Under the pieces are notes generated by a model that saw nothing but the letters and a program-made list of their open reading frames with translations, had not been told where the DNA came from and ran no database searches. Shown piece after piece: positions 1-9,103 of a DNA stretch of 64,000 bases (its first letter is position 1; every line of letters starts with the position of its first letter). The stretch is from Basidiobolus meristosporus CBS 931.73 (taxonomy: Eukaryota > Basidiobolomycota > Basidiobolomycetes > Basidiobolales > Basidiobolaceae). The stretch spans positions 1-64,000 of the forward strand of contig MCFE01000147.1 of assembly GCA_002104905.1 (NCBI GenBank). Reading direction: 5' to 3'. A program made the translations under genes and the position numbers.

Positions 1-903
1 ATACTTTCTTAGCATACCAATGCTGGCCCAAAATCCATTTGCCTGTTTGAATGCAGGATGATGCTCATGGAACAAGTCAAGTGCATTCTGCTTGGCCTTG
101 AGTTCCTGATGGTCCCATGGTATGCTGGCCTTAAGGTGATGACGTGCTAGACTTCTGACAGCCTCTTATATATTAGCCCACTCTTCATTATTGCGCTCAA
201 CGGCTTCATGGATCTTCAATGTCTTTTGATTTTTAGGCTTTGGTATAAACACCACATTGTCCCCCTCCCATGCTGTGATAGGTTTTTCTGTGGGCTTTAT
301 CTTTGGGCACTGTTGTTGTGCTTCAAAGACTGTACAGTGTTCCTCTGCTGTTACATCAGGAAATGGCTCAATTCTTGACTGTGACAATCAGCTACTGGAG
401 TTCCTTCTTTGCAGCAAAGATACTGCTTTCTCTACCTGGAATATTGATTGCTTTACACATATTATCCGCTCATCCTGTTTCTGGACTACTTCCTGATTTC
501 TCTGGGCCATTGAATCTATCCCATCAGCCACTGCACCTAATTGCTTCATTAATGCTTTGGTATGAGCTGACAACATACTTGCTAATATGGGTGGTGGTGA
601 TGTTATCATGGCCACTTGCTGATCTTCAACAGAGGGTACTGCATTTGCTACATTCTCATCTGCCTGAGCATAACAGTCAGCTTGTGGCTCTGCAGAGGTT
701 CTCAATTGCCTACTTGACTGGGAGCCTGAGGAGTCCGCATTATTACCTTCAATGGGCACACTGTCCACAGGGCCTTTTTTGGATGTAGCCCCGCTTGTTG
801 CACTGAATGTCAAAGCAAGCTGTTGTCCAACTGTTCTTCTGTTGCCATCAGCAGTGGGGTTTGGTTGAGAACCAGATGACTTTGCTTTATTTTTTGGCGG
901 CAT
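1..903 (-). pseudogene. Second (divergent) ORF of the Tnp2-type transposon, degraded
   Basis: One frame reads leftwards from the ATG at 903 to the window edge, interrupted by an in-frame TGA (388-390) and an in-frame TAA (166-168). The N-terminal 100 residues are rich in Ser, Gln, Pro and Asn (disordered), followed by a coiled-coil-like stretch and a Trp-containing basic C-terminal part that runs off the window. I do not recognise the family. It lies head to head with a Tnp2-type transposase starting at 1126, so it is probably the accessory ORF of the same element, by analogy with the two-gene layout of CACTA elements. The two stops in otherwise continuous frame indicate recent decay. A host gene cannot be excluded because the left end is missing. 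Confidence 0.45.
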
Positions 904-1125
904 ATATATGGAAGTGAGTCAAACCAAAGGGGAAATAGTGTTACATATATGTGTGTATGTGGTGCCACAACTTTATTTATAATGCTTACTATAGCGGGTC
1001 ATCATTGAATCTTACATTCATGTAGGTGCAATGTCTCAAATACAAGACTGTCTTAAGTTCACATGAGTATTGACTAGAAAGTGATATAATAGCATTACAT
1101 TGTTGAAGGTCAAACTGTTTGCCCC
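904..1125. promoter_or_regulatory. Divergent intergenic spacer of the Tnp2-type element
   Basis: This 222-bp AT-rich stretch separates two ORFs read in opposite directions and contains alternating purine-pyrimidine (TATATG/TGTGTATGTG) runs near 943-962. By position it should hold both promoters of the transposon. No specific element was recognised. Confidence 0.3.
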
Positions 1126-3815
1126 ATGGACAAGACTACTTTGACTCAATGCTGTAAGAGAAGAGAAAAAAGACCATGTGGCTATTGTAGCAAGCCTCTC
1201 AGCCATGAAGCATGCAGACAGCATAGGAAGTATTACAAGGATCACCAGCCAGTGTTTTGCCACCAAGTCATATTTGACCATTCATCAGTCACTACTGTAC
1301 CAACATTATCTTGCCAGCCAGTTGATACTTCTTTATTGGCACCTGGTTGTCTTTGTCACCTTGCGCAAACTGACTCAGGTGAGTTTGTGACGCCTTTAGG
1401 CTCACCTCAGCCTTCTGAGTATGGCAGCAAGAGTGATAGCTCTGACAAAGAAGGTTCACTGATGGATTTTGAGCCTATCTCCCCTAACAACATTACCATG
1501 TATGAGCCTGGTCAAATATCTATATGCAATGAGACAACACCCGTTGAACAAATGCCAAGGATACTTTATGGAGCCAAGTGAGCCCAGTAATCCATCTACT
1601 GGTGAATGATGTGATGTTGTGGCTAGAGAAGTGGCGCGTTTCCACTAATATCAGTAATGGGGGCTTTGTGGATTTATTACTACTTCTTGCCAAAATCATA
1701 CTGGGATGCAACTTACCATGTACATGGTACAAGTGGACAACCGTCATGCGGCTGGCAACATATGATCCAGAGACTGTCCTGATTCCAGCATGTGTTAACA
1801 GTTGCATGGCATTCACATCCAAAAATGCTACCATTGCAACGTGTCCAAATAGTCAGGAATCCACCACCATTGAGGGAAACATTGTTCACACTCCAGATAT
1901 ATTCCAGTCATACCCTGTCTGAGGAAGCTGATGCAGTCCAACAAATATTGCAAAGCTATACAGTACCGCATTCAGTATCAATCAAGCACAAACATATCCA
2001 ATATATTCAATGGCAAACATTACAAACAGCTAAGAAGCAAGGGCTACTTTGAAGGTATGTATGACCATGCCTTTGCTTTAGCACTTGATGGATTCTCATT
2101 AAACAAGTACTCTACCAGCAAATCCTGCTGGCCACTGATTCTCATCAATCTGAATCTGCCACCCATCTTATGGTATCAGAGCAATAATCTGATGGTAGTC
2201 TCACTGGTATCTGGGCCTAAATCACCGTCCAACCTGGATAGCTACCTGTATCCATTGCTGAATGAATTTGTATGCTTTCCAGCAGGATAACGGTGAATGG
2301 CTGTCATGTAAAAGCGCATATTATTATCTGCATTGGAGATACCCCAGCCATCAGCAAGATAGCAGGTTTTTCCAGGCACAATGGATGGTATTGCTGTCAA
2401 ATGTGTGAGATCCAGGGGATTTACTCCATAACTCACACACATTATTATTACCCAAACACCAGCACTAAGAACATCATCTTTCCACAGAGAGAATGTACAG
2501 AAGTAAGCATGCAATTGCAGCAAAGTTGGCAAGCTATAAGCCATTGGCCGGAATATGGAATCAATTGGAAACCAGAGATACTTAAGATAGAGGGTATCTG
2601 TTGGAGCAAAAGCTTTCCACTGGGAGCAATGCATTTGCTTTTCAGCAATATCCCTATACTGATGACCAAGTTGTACATGGGGCATTTCAAGCTAAATGAG
2701 CCCTTTGAGATACCAGAGAAATTTGAAAAAATTGGCAAGATATTACAGAGTATCCGCTACCCTAAGTACTTCTCACAGGCTCCAATTAATATTCATATGC
2801 ATATGCAACAATACAAATGCAAAGACTGGATGAACTGGATATGTATTTATTCAAGTGGTGTTCTGAAGCCATTCCTACTCAAGAGTACATTGGAAGCATT
2901 GGGAGTCATATGTGGACATTGTAGGAATATTTATCCAGAAGCAGATCACCAATGCCAACTTGACGCATCTACAGCTGTTGTGTGAGGAGTTTGTGACGGG
3001 ATTTGAGCGGCTATACTACAAACATAAAGCTGAGCATGTAGATCTCTGCCACTACTGTATCCATTCTCTACTCCATCTTGCATGGTGTGTGGAGAATATT
3101 GGGCCTTGCTTCACCTTTTGGGAGTTTCCTATGGAGCAGATGTGTGGGGAGATAGGAAGACAAGTCAAGTTGCAGGTACTACCATATCCCAATCTCATCA
3201 AGAATATTACCTTCAAGTCCATCATGGATGTGATGAGTTGGCACATGGAGGACAGCCAGTAAGAGTTGGAAAATACTGAGGACAAATGTGCACATGGAGA
3301 CACCTATGCCTATGGCATTAAGAAGCTAAGCAGCCCCAATGCATGGGTAATCAGTTAAGTAATGCAAAGTTGGGTTGGGTGCAACAAGCAACTAATTTTT
3401 ATCAGGAAAACTCCACCAAGATATGCCGGATTTCTTGTGGTCACAAGCCAACTTCTACACCATTCAATACGGAATTCACACAAACAAAAGCCAGAGCGCA
3501 TCTATAAGGGGGACTAGAATCCAGCAGGGAGAAGGAATATATTGGCTAAATACCAAGAAGTTCTTTGCCAATATTCAGGAGGTATTGATGGCAGAAGTGG
3601 CAACAACCAAGCATATGTTTGCAAGATGTATATGCTACCAGCAGTACAAGGTATATGGCAACTTTGCAAGTATCACACTAAAAAGCCGTAAAGTTGAGGT
3701 GATAGAAGTATGTCAATTGTGGCAGGTGTGCGTGTTTGTAGAGGTTAGTAAGCAGGAGGCCATAGTTTTTTTTGATTCAAACTATATTTGGAATACCCAA
3801 GGTAGTAGTGGGTAA
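1126..3815 (+). pseudogene. Tnp2-type (CACTA/Plavaka-like) transposase, copy 1, multiply frameshifted
   Basis: The coding signal jumps between frames: 1126-1581, 1578-1922, 1931-2290, 2272-2985, 2912-3262 and 3423-3815. The N-terminus is Cys/His-rich (CGYC followed by HEACRQH). The second segment has the CVNSCMAF...C cluster typical of Tnp2 transposases. Next come DGFSLNKY, then WPLILINLNLPP, then LVSGPKSPSNLDSYLYPL, and GDTPAISKIAGF with CCQMCEIQG; this order is the diagnostic core of the Tnp2 family (Pfam Transposase_21-like). The protein would cut and join element ends. At least four frame breaks make this copy inactive. Two partial copies at 45-46.5 kb (minus) and 47.1-50.1 kb (plus) match it in the C-terminal half. 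Confidence 0.8.
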
Positions 3816-4293
3816 GCAAATACAGAAAGGTGATTCTACAGTGGAATATATGAATTGCACAAGGGGAGGTAGAAAAGGGAAATACCATTTGGTAAATCGG
3901 TACAGTAGCATTATACATCACCAGCGGCAGGCCATCATACTGCCGTAAAAAAAGCCATCAGAGTCTTGCTGTGAGGCTGTCAAAATACCGTCAAGTTTCT
4001 TGCCATATAAGGCAATTGGAAGTCCTGGCCAACTGGATCCACTTAATATAGTAATAGAGCGCTGAAAGACTGCAACAATAACATGCAAATATTGTCACAG
4101 CACCAATCAAAAATTGTCAAGTTTTATCCCTTTGTTTGGCTGAAAAATTCGCAAAACACTGTCATGATCTTGTTATAAGATTGTCAGGAGGGTCACTAAT
4201 TACAAGCTGCTGTTATTATGATGGTCTCTGAACAGGATCTTGACGGATGATCTGGATTGGATCCACCTGCAGGACAAAATTATTTTTCATAGG
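3816..4293 (+). repeat. Subterminal region and right terminus of Tnp2 element copy 1
   Basis: This non-coding stretch contains several degenerate repeats of CTGTCAA or GTCAAG near 3975-4000, 4095, 4120 and 4160-4185, of the kind to which CACTA-type accessory proteins bind. It ends with GATCTGGATTGGATCCACC and the TTTTCATAGG terminus. The function of the repeats is inferred from position only. Confidence 0.5.
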
Positions 4294-4433
4294 GTGAATT
4301 CCAGGTATCTATACTCTAGCTTGGCTTCTTTTTTTATGATTTTATATCAATATTTCACCTTTTGGTGATTATCAACACCTCCCTGTGGGTAGTACTAGAT
4401 ATTTCAGAGAGTGATAGCTCATGGATTATAGCC

Positions 4434-4782
4434 TGTTATAAGAGTTTCCAAGATATTGGAAGTGATTTGGAGAGCCAGTAGATTAAGTGGTTGCCACTTA
4501 ATGGTTTATTCAACATTAAAGTAGTAATTATACTTTTTCTTGATCTTAGAAAGGCAGATGGGTAGAATATGCTTAGGGAGATTCCAAGAATATGTGTGCA
4601 AAGTTTGAGGCTGTTTGGATAACTTGTCAAAACTTCATGTTCTGGGTTCTGAATGTCTTGGGGAAAGTATTCTAAGTAAGTTCCAACAAGGAATTTGGTC
4701 ATAGTTCTCTAAGATTTACAGGTAATGACCTTAGTGACTAATGTAGGTGAGTATTTAGGTTCATTCACAAGTTTTTACAATA
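4434..4782 (-). repeat. Solo LTR, Copia family A (antisense)
   Basis: On the minus strand this is a full-length (~349 bp) relative of the LTRs at 39961-40309 and 44648-44996. It runs from TGTTATAAGAG (plus strand) to TTTTTACAATA and contains the family block reading TGTGTGCAAAGTTTGAGGCT and the TGGTATTT-like segments in altered form. No internal Copia sequence is attached, so it is a solo LTR, clearly older than the LTRs at 40 kb. Confidence 0.7.
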
Positions 4783-4889
4783 GGTTGGACTCTATGTGCA
4801 ATTTCCCAATAGAATAATAGAACCCTAGTCCATAACCTAAATTTTAGTAATAGCAATAGTTGGGACCTTAGAGAGTGACAGATCAAGAC

Positions 4890-5060
4890 TCAGCTGGCTG
4901 GAAGAGTTTTTGGACATATTGAAAGTGATTAGGAGAACAAGTAAATTTTGCGGTTTTCACTTTTTGATTTATTGCATATAAAGTGGTATTTATATTTTTA
5001 CATGGTCTTGGCAAACCAAGCATGTGGAATATGTTTGGGAAGACTCTGGTAGAAGTCGGA
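4890..5060 (-). repeat. Copia family A LTR fragment (antisense)
   Basis: The stretch containing GAGAACAAGTAAATTTTGCG, then TTTACATGGTCTTGG and a TGTGGAATATGTTTGGGAAG block resembles the 3' half of the family A LTR on the minus strand. It is diverged and truncated. The remaining sequence to the peroxidase gene (5061-5737) shows no repeat or coding signal that I recognise. Confidence 0.45.
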
Positions 5061-5737
5061 AATTACTAGGATAACACAGCTCAGATTACAAGCCATCAAT
5101 CAAATAAAGGGATGTTGAGGACCAGATATACCTGTATTACTTAAGCCTCGAGGTTTGCATTTTAGACTGAGAGCAGCAACTGCTTTCCCGGCTTCCTATT
5201 GGGACATCAAGGCTTAGTCTTCTGGGATTTTTTGACACTTGGCTCGAAATCGCACCTTCAGTGGTTTGTGCTGATACCTCACCTTTTGTTTAATCTACGG
5301 GAATTTAATGGGCTTATTATTTGGCCAATGCTGTTTTTGGGAAATCATTGATATACTATGGTCCGTGCTGGAGGCAGGAATTTTTTGTTACTACGAGAAA
5401 TGTAATTGGCCTTTAATCTACTGCCGAGGTTGATGGCAGTCTTTGAAAGTCTAGATAACATGATGGAAGAGGTCATAATTTCTCAGCTTATCTGAAGCTC
5501 AAATAGGCATAGCGTATATATATATGGTAACCAATCAGATTCCCATATCCTTGCATTGACAGTCCAGAACTCTTCCGGAGAGTGTTGACGCAGCCATTTT
5601 TACCGTTGTTGTGTCCTGAAGTTCCAGAATAAGTGCTCTGAACTTGATTCGATGCCATACTTGGACCGGGAAAGCATCATGAAAATTTGTTTAGACACTA
5701 CCGAACAGTTAAAACCCAGAAGGTCTTGCTTCAGCAC

Positions 5738-6714
5738 ATGCACAAACGTTTAACAATCTTAGCAAGAAGAATGACAAGTCAAGTTGGAGACTACAACGCA
5801 GTAAGGAGGGATATCATTAAAGCAATCCCTGCCGAAAGATATGATAAAGGAACATATGGCCCCTCAATGTACTCTTTTTTATGCACCATGTCCAAGAACT
5901 GCGTGTTAACCCTCGGTTGTTTTAAAGGATCCAGCTTACATGGCATTCGTGTGGTACCTACGATCAACATCAAAACAATGGTGGTAGCCAAGGCGGGACC
6001 ATGCGCTTCCCAGAGCAATACTCTGATCATGCAAACAAGGGATTAGAGAATGCTAGAAATGCATTGGAGCCTGTGCACGAAAAGCATCCGTGGATCACTT
6101 ACGCTGACCTTTACACGTAACACCATATCATTGCTTGGTAAAACAACAAAGAGTATTAACGCATTTACAGACTAGGAGGTTGTGTCGCCGTTGAACAAAT
6201 GGGAGGTCCTCACATTCCTTGGACGCCGGGCAGGTGGGACACTGACGACAAAAACGATATTCCTGCGCGCGGCCGACTTCCCGAAGGCTCGTATGGCAAG
6301 AATCACGTCATTGACGTCTTTATTGGTAGACTTGGGATGTCTGTGCAAGAAACAGCAGCACTTATCGGTGCTCACTGCGTCGGGGAATGCCACAAATCCC
6401 ATCAAGGTTATGACGGACCTTGGACCGAAACTCAAACTCAGTTCACCAACAACTACTACAAAATGTTATTGACCCGCACTTGGAAAGAGAAGAAGAACTG
6501 GAATGGACCGAGACAATTTGAGGACGAGGAAACCCACAAGTTGATGATGATCCCTGCGGAAATGGCCTTCCTCGAAGAGCCTTTCAGACCATGGGTCGAG
6601 CTTTATGCGAGCGACCAGGAAAAATGGTTTGAAGATTTCAAGAACGCCTTCGTGAAGCTGTGTAACCTTGGAACTGATCGTAAGCCAGGAGACAAAAACA
6701 AATTGCTCCCATGA
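5738..6714 (+). CDS. Cytochrome c peroxidase-like haem peroxidase with altered distal site
   Basis: Three exons, 5738-5868, 5928-6116 and 6171-6714, give 287 residues of class I haem peroxidase (CcP/APx family), which reduces H2O2 in mitochondria or cytosol. Distal Trp49 and His50 (in LTWHSCGTYD), Asn in HQNNGG, proximal His174 (GAHCVGECH) and Trp191 (DGPW) are present. The distal Arg expected three residues before the Trp is Gln46, and the Asp that hydrogen-bonds the proximal His is Glu237 (IPAEMAF). Both changes lie in otherwise well-conserved blocks. The start is the first in-frame ATG with a short basic leader (HKRLTILARR), compatible with a weak mitochondrial presequence; ATG 5771 or an upstream exon are alternatives. 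Activity with reduced efficiency or an altered role is possible. Confidence 0.85.
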
Positions 6715-7357
6715 ATCCGGATGTGCATTGAGGAATACCAGTAATCCTAACCTTCCTTTTATCCAATAAAGAAGCAAGATAAAGCCAACCATAGCTACCC
6801 ACACTATGTTCTAGCTTACATCTGCTTGCCTGTATGTCAGCAACATTGAAGTCAGATATACCTGTTTCTTTCATGCATGAAGTAGATGCCATGCGATAAG
6901 TAATCTACCCTGCAGTCTTTAAGGATGTGGCTGCGACCAGTTGGCCAGAATTGCTTGTGTTACCGGCCTATGTATCATGCATATCAAGCTATTACCCATT
7001 GCAGTTGGACAATCGCTGGAGTATGTTCATCAAAAACGTGGGAAATTTCGTTTGTGATATTTGCAGATCTTGAGGCAAGAAGTATTAAACCAAGATTCAG
7101 CCACATGCTTAGTATATAGCTTATCGTAATTAAGGTATTTTTCAATGTGACAAGCCCAGGAATTCAGACCCGACTTATCCGTAACCTGACATAGATCAGC
7201 CAACGTGGACTCATCTAGTGGTTTACTGTCCTGGAGGTCGTTATTATATATTGTTGCTTACGATTCACATGGTAATTCTACCAAAGGTCGTGAACACCCC
7301 TCAAAATATGACTAATATTACGATGACTGTGATAGCTTTATTCACTTGCGAGCAAAG
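6715..7357. other. Intergenic, no recognised feature
   Basis: This stretch lies downstream of the peroxidase and downstream of the minus-strand peptide pseudogene, so two 3' ends converge here. No coding signal, tRNA or known repeat was recognised. Confidence 0.5.
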
Positions 7358-7360
7358 AGA

Positions 7361-7523
7361 TCAACAGGGTCCCATGTAACAACATCTGTTGCCATCTGGT
7401 CCACAGCCCCACGCATGGCAGCACCCGCGGGCTTCGACTGTGCCCTCATTGTTCGAGGTCTTCCACTGGAGAAGCGTTGACGGCAACAAGGACGGCGAGT
7501 AGGGTGATCAGAGAGAGCTTCAT
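7361..7523 (-). pseudogene. Secreted Cys-rich mini-peptide, copy 1 (frameshifted)
   Basis: This sequence is highly similar to the intact gene at 8658-8822 and starts with the same ATG and hydrophobic signal peptide. A 2-nt deletion just after the signal-peptide region (around 7470, where the intact copy has an extra AC on the plus strand) shifts the frame, and a stop follows within a few codons. The downstream cysteine region is still well preserved on the DNA level, including a stop at 7361-7363, so the loss is recent or the deletion is an assembly error. The TATA-containing upstream region is also preserved. Confidence 0.75.
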
Positions 7524-7595
7524 GATTTCGAGTTGTGGAGAACACCAAGCCTAGGAAAGCCCATCTATATAGATGGACATGCTGCCTGTACCACA

Positions 7596-7675
7596 TTACT
7601 CAAGCCCTACTTTCCCATGATGTATTACCGCAACCTTACTCAAGCCCTACTTTCCCATGATGTATTACCGCAACC
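7596..7675. repeat. 40-bp direct tandem duplication upstream of peptide copy 1
   Basis: The 40-bp block starting TTACTCAAGCCCTACTTTCC occurs twice without a gap at 7596-7635 and 7636-7675. The paralogous unit has it once (from about 8894). It lies 5' of the TATA region of the frameshifted copy. Confidence 0.9.
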
Positions 7676-7979
7676 AGGGATATGGTAGTTTTTGGGTTGC
7701 TTTGCCAACGTGCGAGTGTCTGAATCATATAGAAATGGATCTATTGCTACCATTGCAATGCTCCATAATCGATCATCTTTGAATGTGTGTCAGCCCTTGT
7801 TCCATCTCAACGCCCAATGCTGTAGTGATAGGTGCAAGCCTGATGTATGACCAGTTGAAGATGAGCTTTGTCTCACCATCACTGCACAAATGTGTGTATC
7901 TTTAGCCTTGCTACTCTATATTTTATGTCCCGTTGTTTGCTCCACTCAATTCCGTAACGGGGCACTTGATGATTGGCCT

Positions 7980-8072
7980 TTACACTAGAGTGTGTGAGAA
8001 AACAACATGGATACAATAATATGAAGTGAGGTCTGGGAGTGAATGAGATAGGGTGATCAGCGAGAGCTTCAT
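7980..8072 (-). pseudogene. Secreted Cys-rich mini-peptide, copy 3 (truncated remnant)
   Basis: The first eight codons (MKLSLITL) are the same as those of the other copies. The sequence then switches to unrelated sequence, giving a 30-codon frame without the cysteine motif. The tail around CTAGAGTGTGTGAGAAAA also occurs near 9201, well upstream of copy 2, which suggests a recombination between paralogous units. The upstream region (to about 8240) is a diverged version of the promoter region of copies 1 and 2, with TATAAAGA-like sequence near 8112-8119. Confidence 0.6.
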
Positions 8073-8657
8073 GATTTAGATTGCGGATCACCAAGCGCAT
8101 GAGGGACCGTCTTTATAGGCGAACATGTTAACTGTACAGCATCACTGAAACTTTGCCTTCCCAGAGATGTGATAGTTTTTGGGCATCGTGTGAAGACACA
8201 AATCATGGAAATATCTCTATCATTCCCAAGAATCATTATGATCTCGGATATTGTTACAGGCACTGTGGAAAACAACCAGCCTTAAGATTTGCATCCCAAA
8301 TCAACCGACTTTCACGAAGCCAATCTGATTAGCACTGATTAGCACTGATTCATACAGTCAGCGATTATCTAAATTTTCATAGGATTCTGTTGAACTCTTT
8401 GGGAGCGGCTTGGAATGTACGATATCACCAATCTTAATAAATACCAAATAAGGCTAGAATACGGCCGATCATTAGTGGCAGTATTCTCTATTGTCCCATA
8501 GATAGGCCTACCATCAACATGGTATATACTATCAAAAGGATTGGCCATACATAGCCCAAATGGCTGTAGCCAGTATTATGTTCGACATTAAGAGTAACAT
8601 CACAACGATTGTAAGAGCTAGAGTTGTCGGTAACACCTTTATTTACGAGTAAAAATA

Positions 8658-8822
8658 TTAGCAGGGTCCCATGTAACAACATCTGTTGCCACCTGGCCCA
8701 CAGCCCCACGCATGGCAGCACCCGCGGGCTTCGACTGTGCCCTCATTGTTCGAGGTCTTCACCACTGGAGAAGCGTTGACGGCAACAAGGACGGCGAGTA
8801 GGGTGATCAGAGAGAGCTTCAT
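8658..8822 (-). CDS. Secreted cysteine-rich mini-peptide (54 aa), intact copy
   Basis: Fifty-four codons, no intron. Residues 1-17 form a classical signal peptide (MKLSLITLLAVLVAVNA). A short polar pro-region (about residues 18-33) ends in Arg33, and a 21-residue C-terminal part follows with six cysteines in the pattern CC-x4-C-x6-CC-x4-C, ending exactly at the last Cys. The two halves both have the form CC-[HY]-x3-C. This prepropeptide design, a tiny disulphide-rich product released after a basic residue, is typical of secreted effectors, antimicrobial peptides and venom-like peptides; I recognise no specific family and cannot assign a target. Strong TATA signal 45-50 bp upstream. Two decayed paralogues lie just downstream, so the family has expanded locally. 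Confidence 0.75.
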   Translation of the reverse strand: MKLSLITLLAVLVAVNASPVVKTSNNEGTVEARGCCHAWGCGPGGNRCCYMGPC

Positions 8823-8861
8823 GATTTCGAGTTGTGGAGAACACCAAGCTTAGGAAAGCCC

Positions 8862-8880
8862 ATCTATATAGATGGACATG
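8862..8880 (-). promoter_or_regulatory. TATA box inside a 16-bp perfect palindrome, peptide gene
   Basis: CCATCTATATAGATGG is a perfect inverted repeat centred on the TATATA about 47 bp upstream of the ATG at 8822. The same palindrome is kept 45-50 bp upstream of the ATG of copy 1 (7561-7576), supporting a promoter role. Copy 3 has a different TATA-like sequence. Confidence 0.6.
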
Positions 8881-9103
8881 CTGCCTGTACCACATTACTC
8901 AAGCCCTACTTTCCCATGATGTATTACCGCAACCAGGGATATGGTAGTTTTTGGGTTGCTTTGCCAACGCGCGAGTGTCTGAATCATATAGAAATGAATC
9001 TATTGCTGCCATTGCAATGCTCCATAATCGATCATCTTTGAATGTGTGTCAGCCCTTGTTCCATCTCAACGCCCAATGCTGTAGTGATAAGTGCAGGCCT
9101 GAT

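Larger units (their letters stand above)
1..4293 (+). mobile_element. Tnp2-type DNA transposon, copy 1 (left end outside the window)
   Basis: The element comprises the divergent ORFs at 1-903 and 1126-3815 and a 3' non-coding part to 4293. The right end reads TTTTCATAGG, i.e. CCTATGAAAA on the other strand. The same 10-mer ends the inverted copy at 39515 and the copy ending at 50149. The last ~450 bp (3840-4293) is matched in inverted orientation by 39515-39955. The shared ends and shared subterminal sequence define the element boundary. The left terminus lies before position 1, so no target duplication can be checked. Confidence 0.7.
7358..7848 (-). repeat. Duplicated unit A containing peptide gene and promoter
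   Basis: This unit matches 8655-9103 in the same orientation over the coding sequence, the palindromic TATA region and about 280 bp further upstream (ending near GCAAGCCTGATG versus GCAGGCCTGATG). It differs by point changes, the 2-nt coding deletion and an extra 40-bp tandem copy at 7596-7675. This is a segmental duplication of about 450 bp. Confidence 0.85.
8655..9103 (-). repeat. Duplicated unit B containing the intact peptide gene
   Basis: Partner of 7358-7848. Besides the gene it holds about 280 bp of upstream sequence shared with unit A, so regulation has been duplicated with the gene. Confidence 0.85.

Noticed and set aside
388-390. In-frame TGA as evidence of an alternative genetic code
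   Set aside because: Host genes in the window use TGA, TAA and TAG as normal stops, and the second stop in the same frame is TAA; pseudogene decay explains it.
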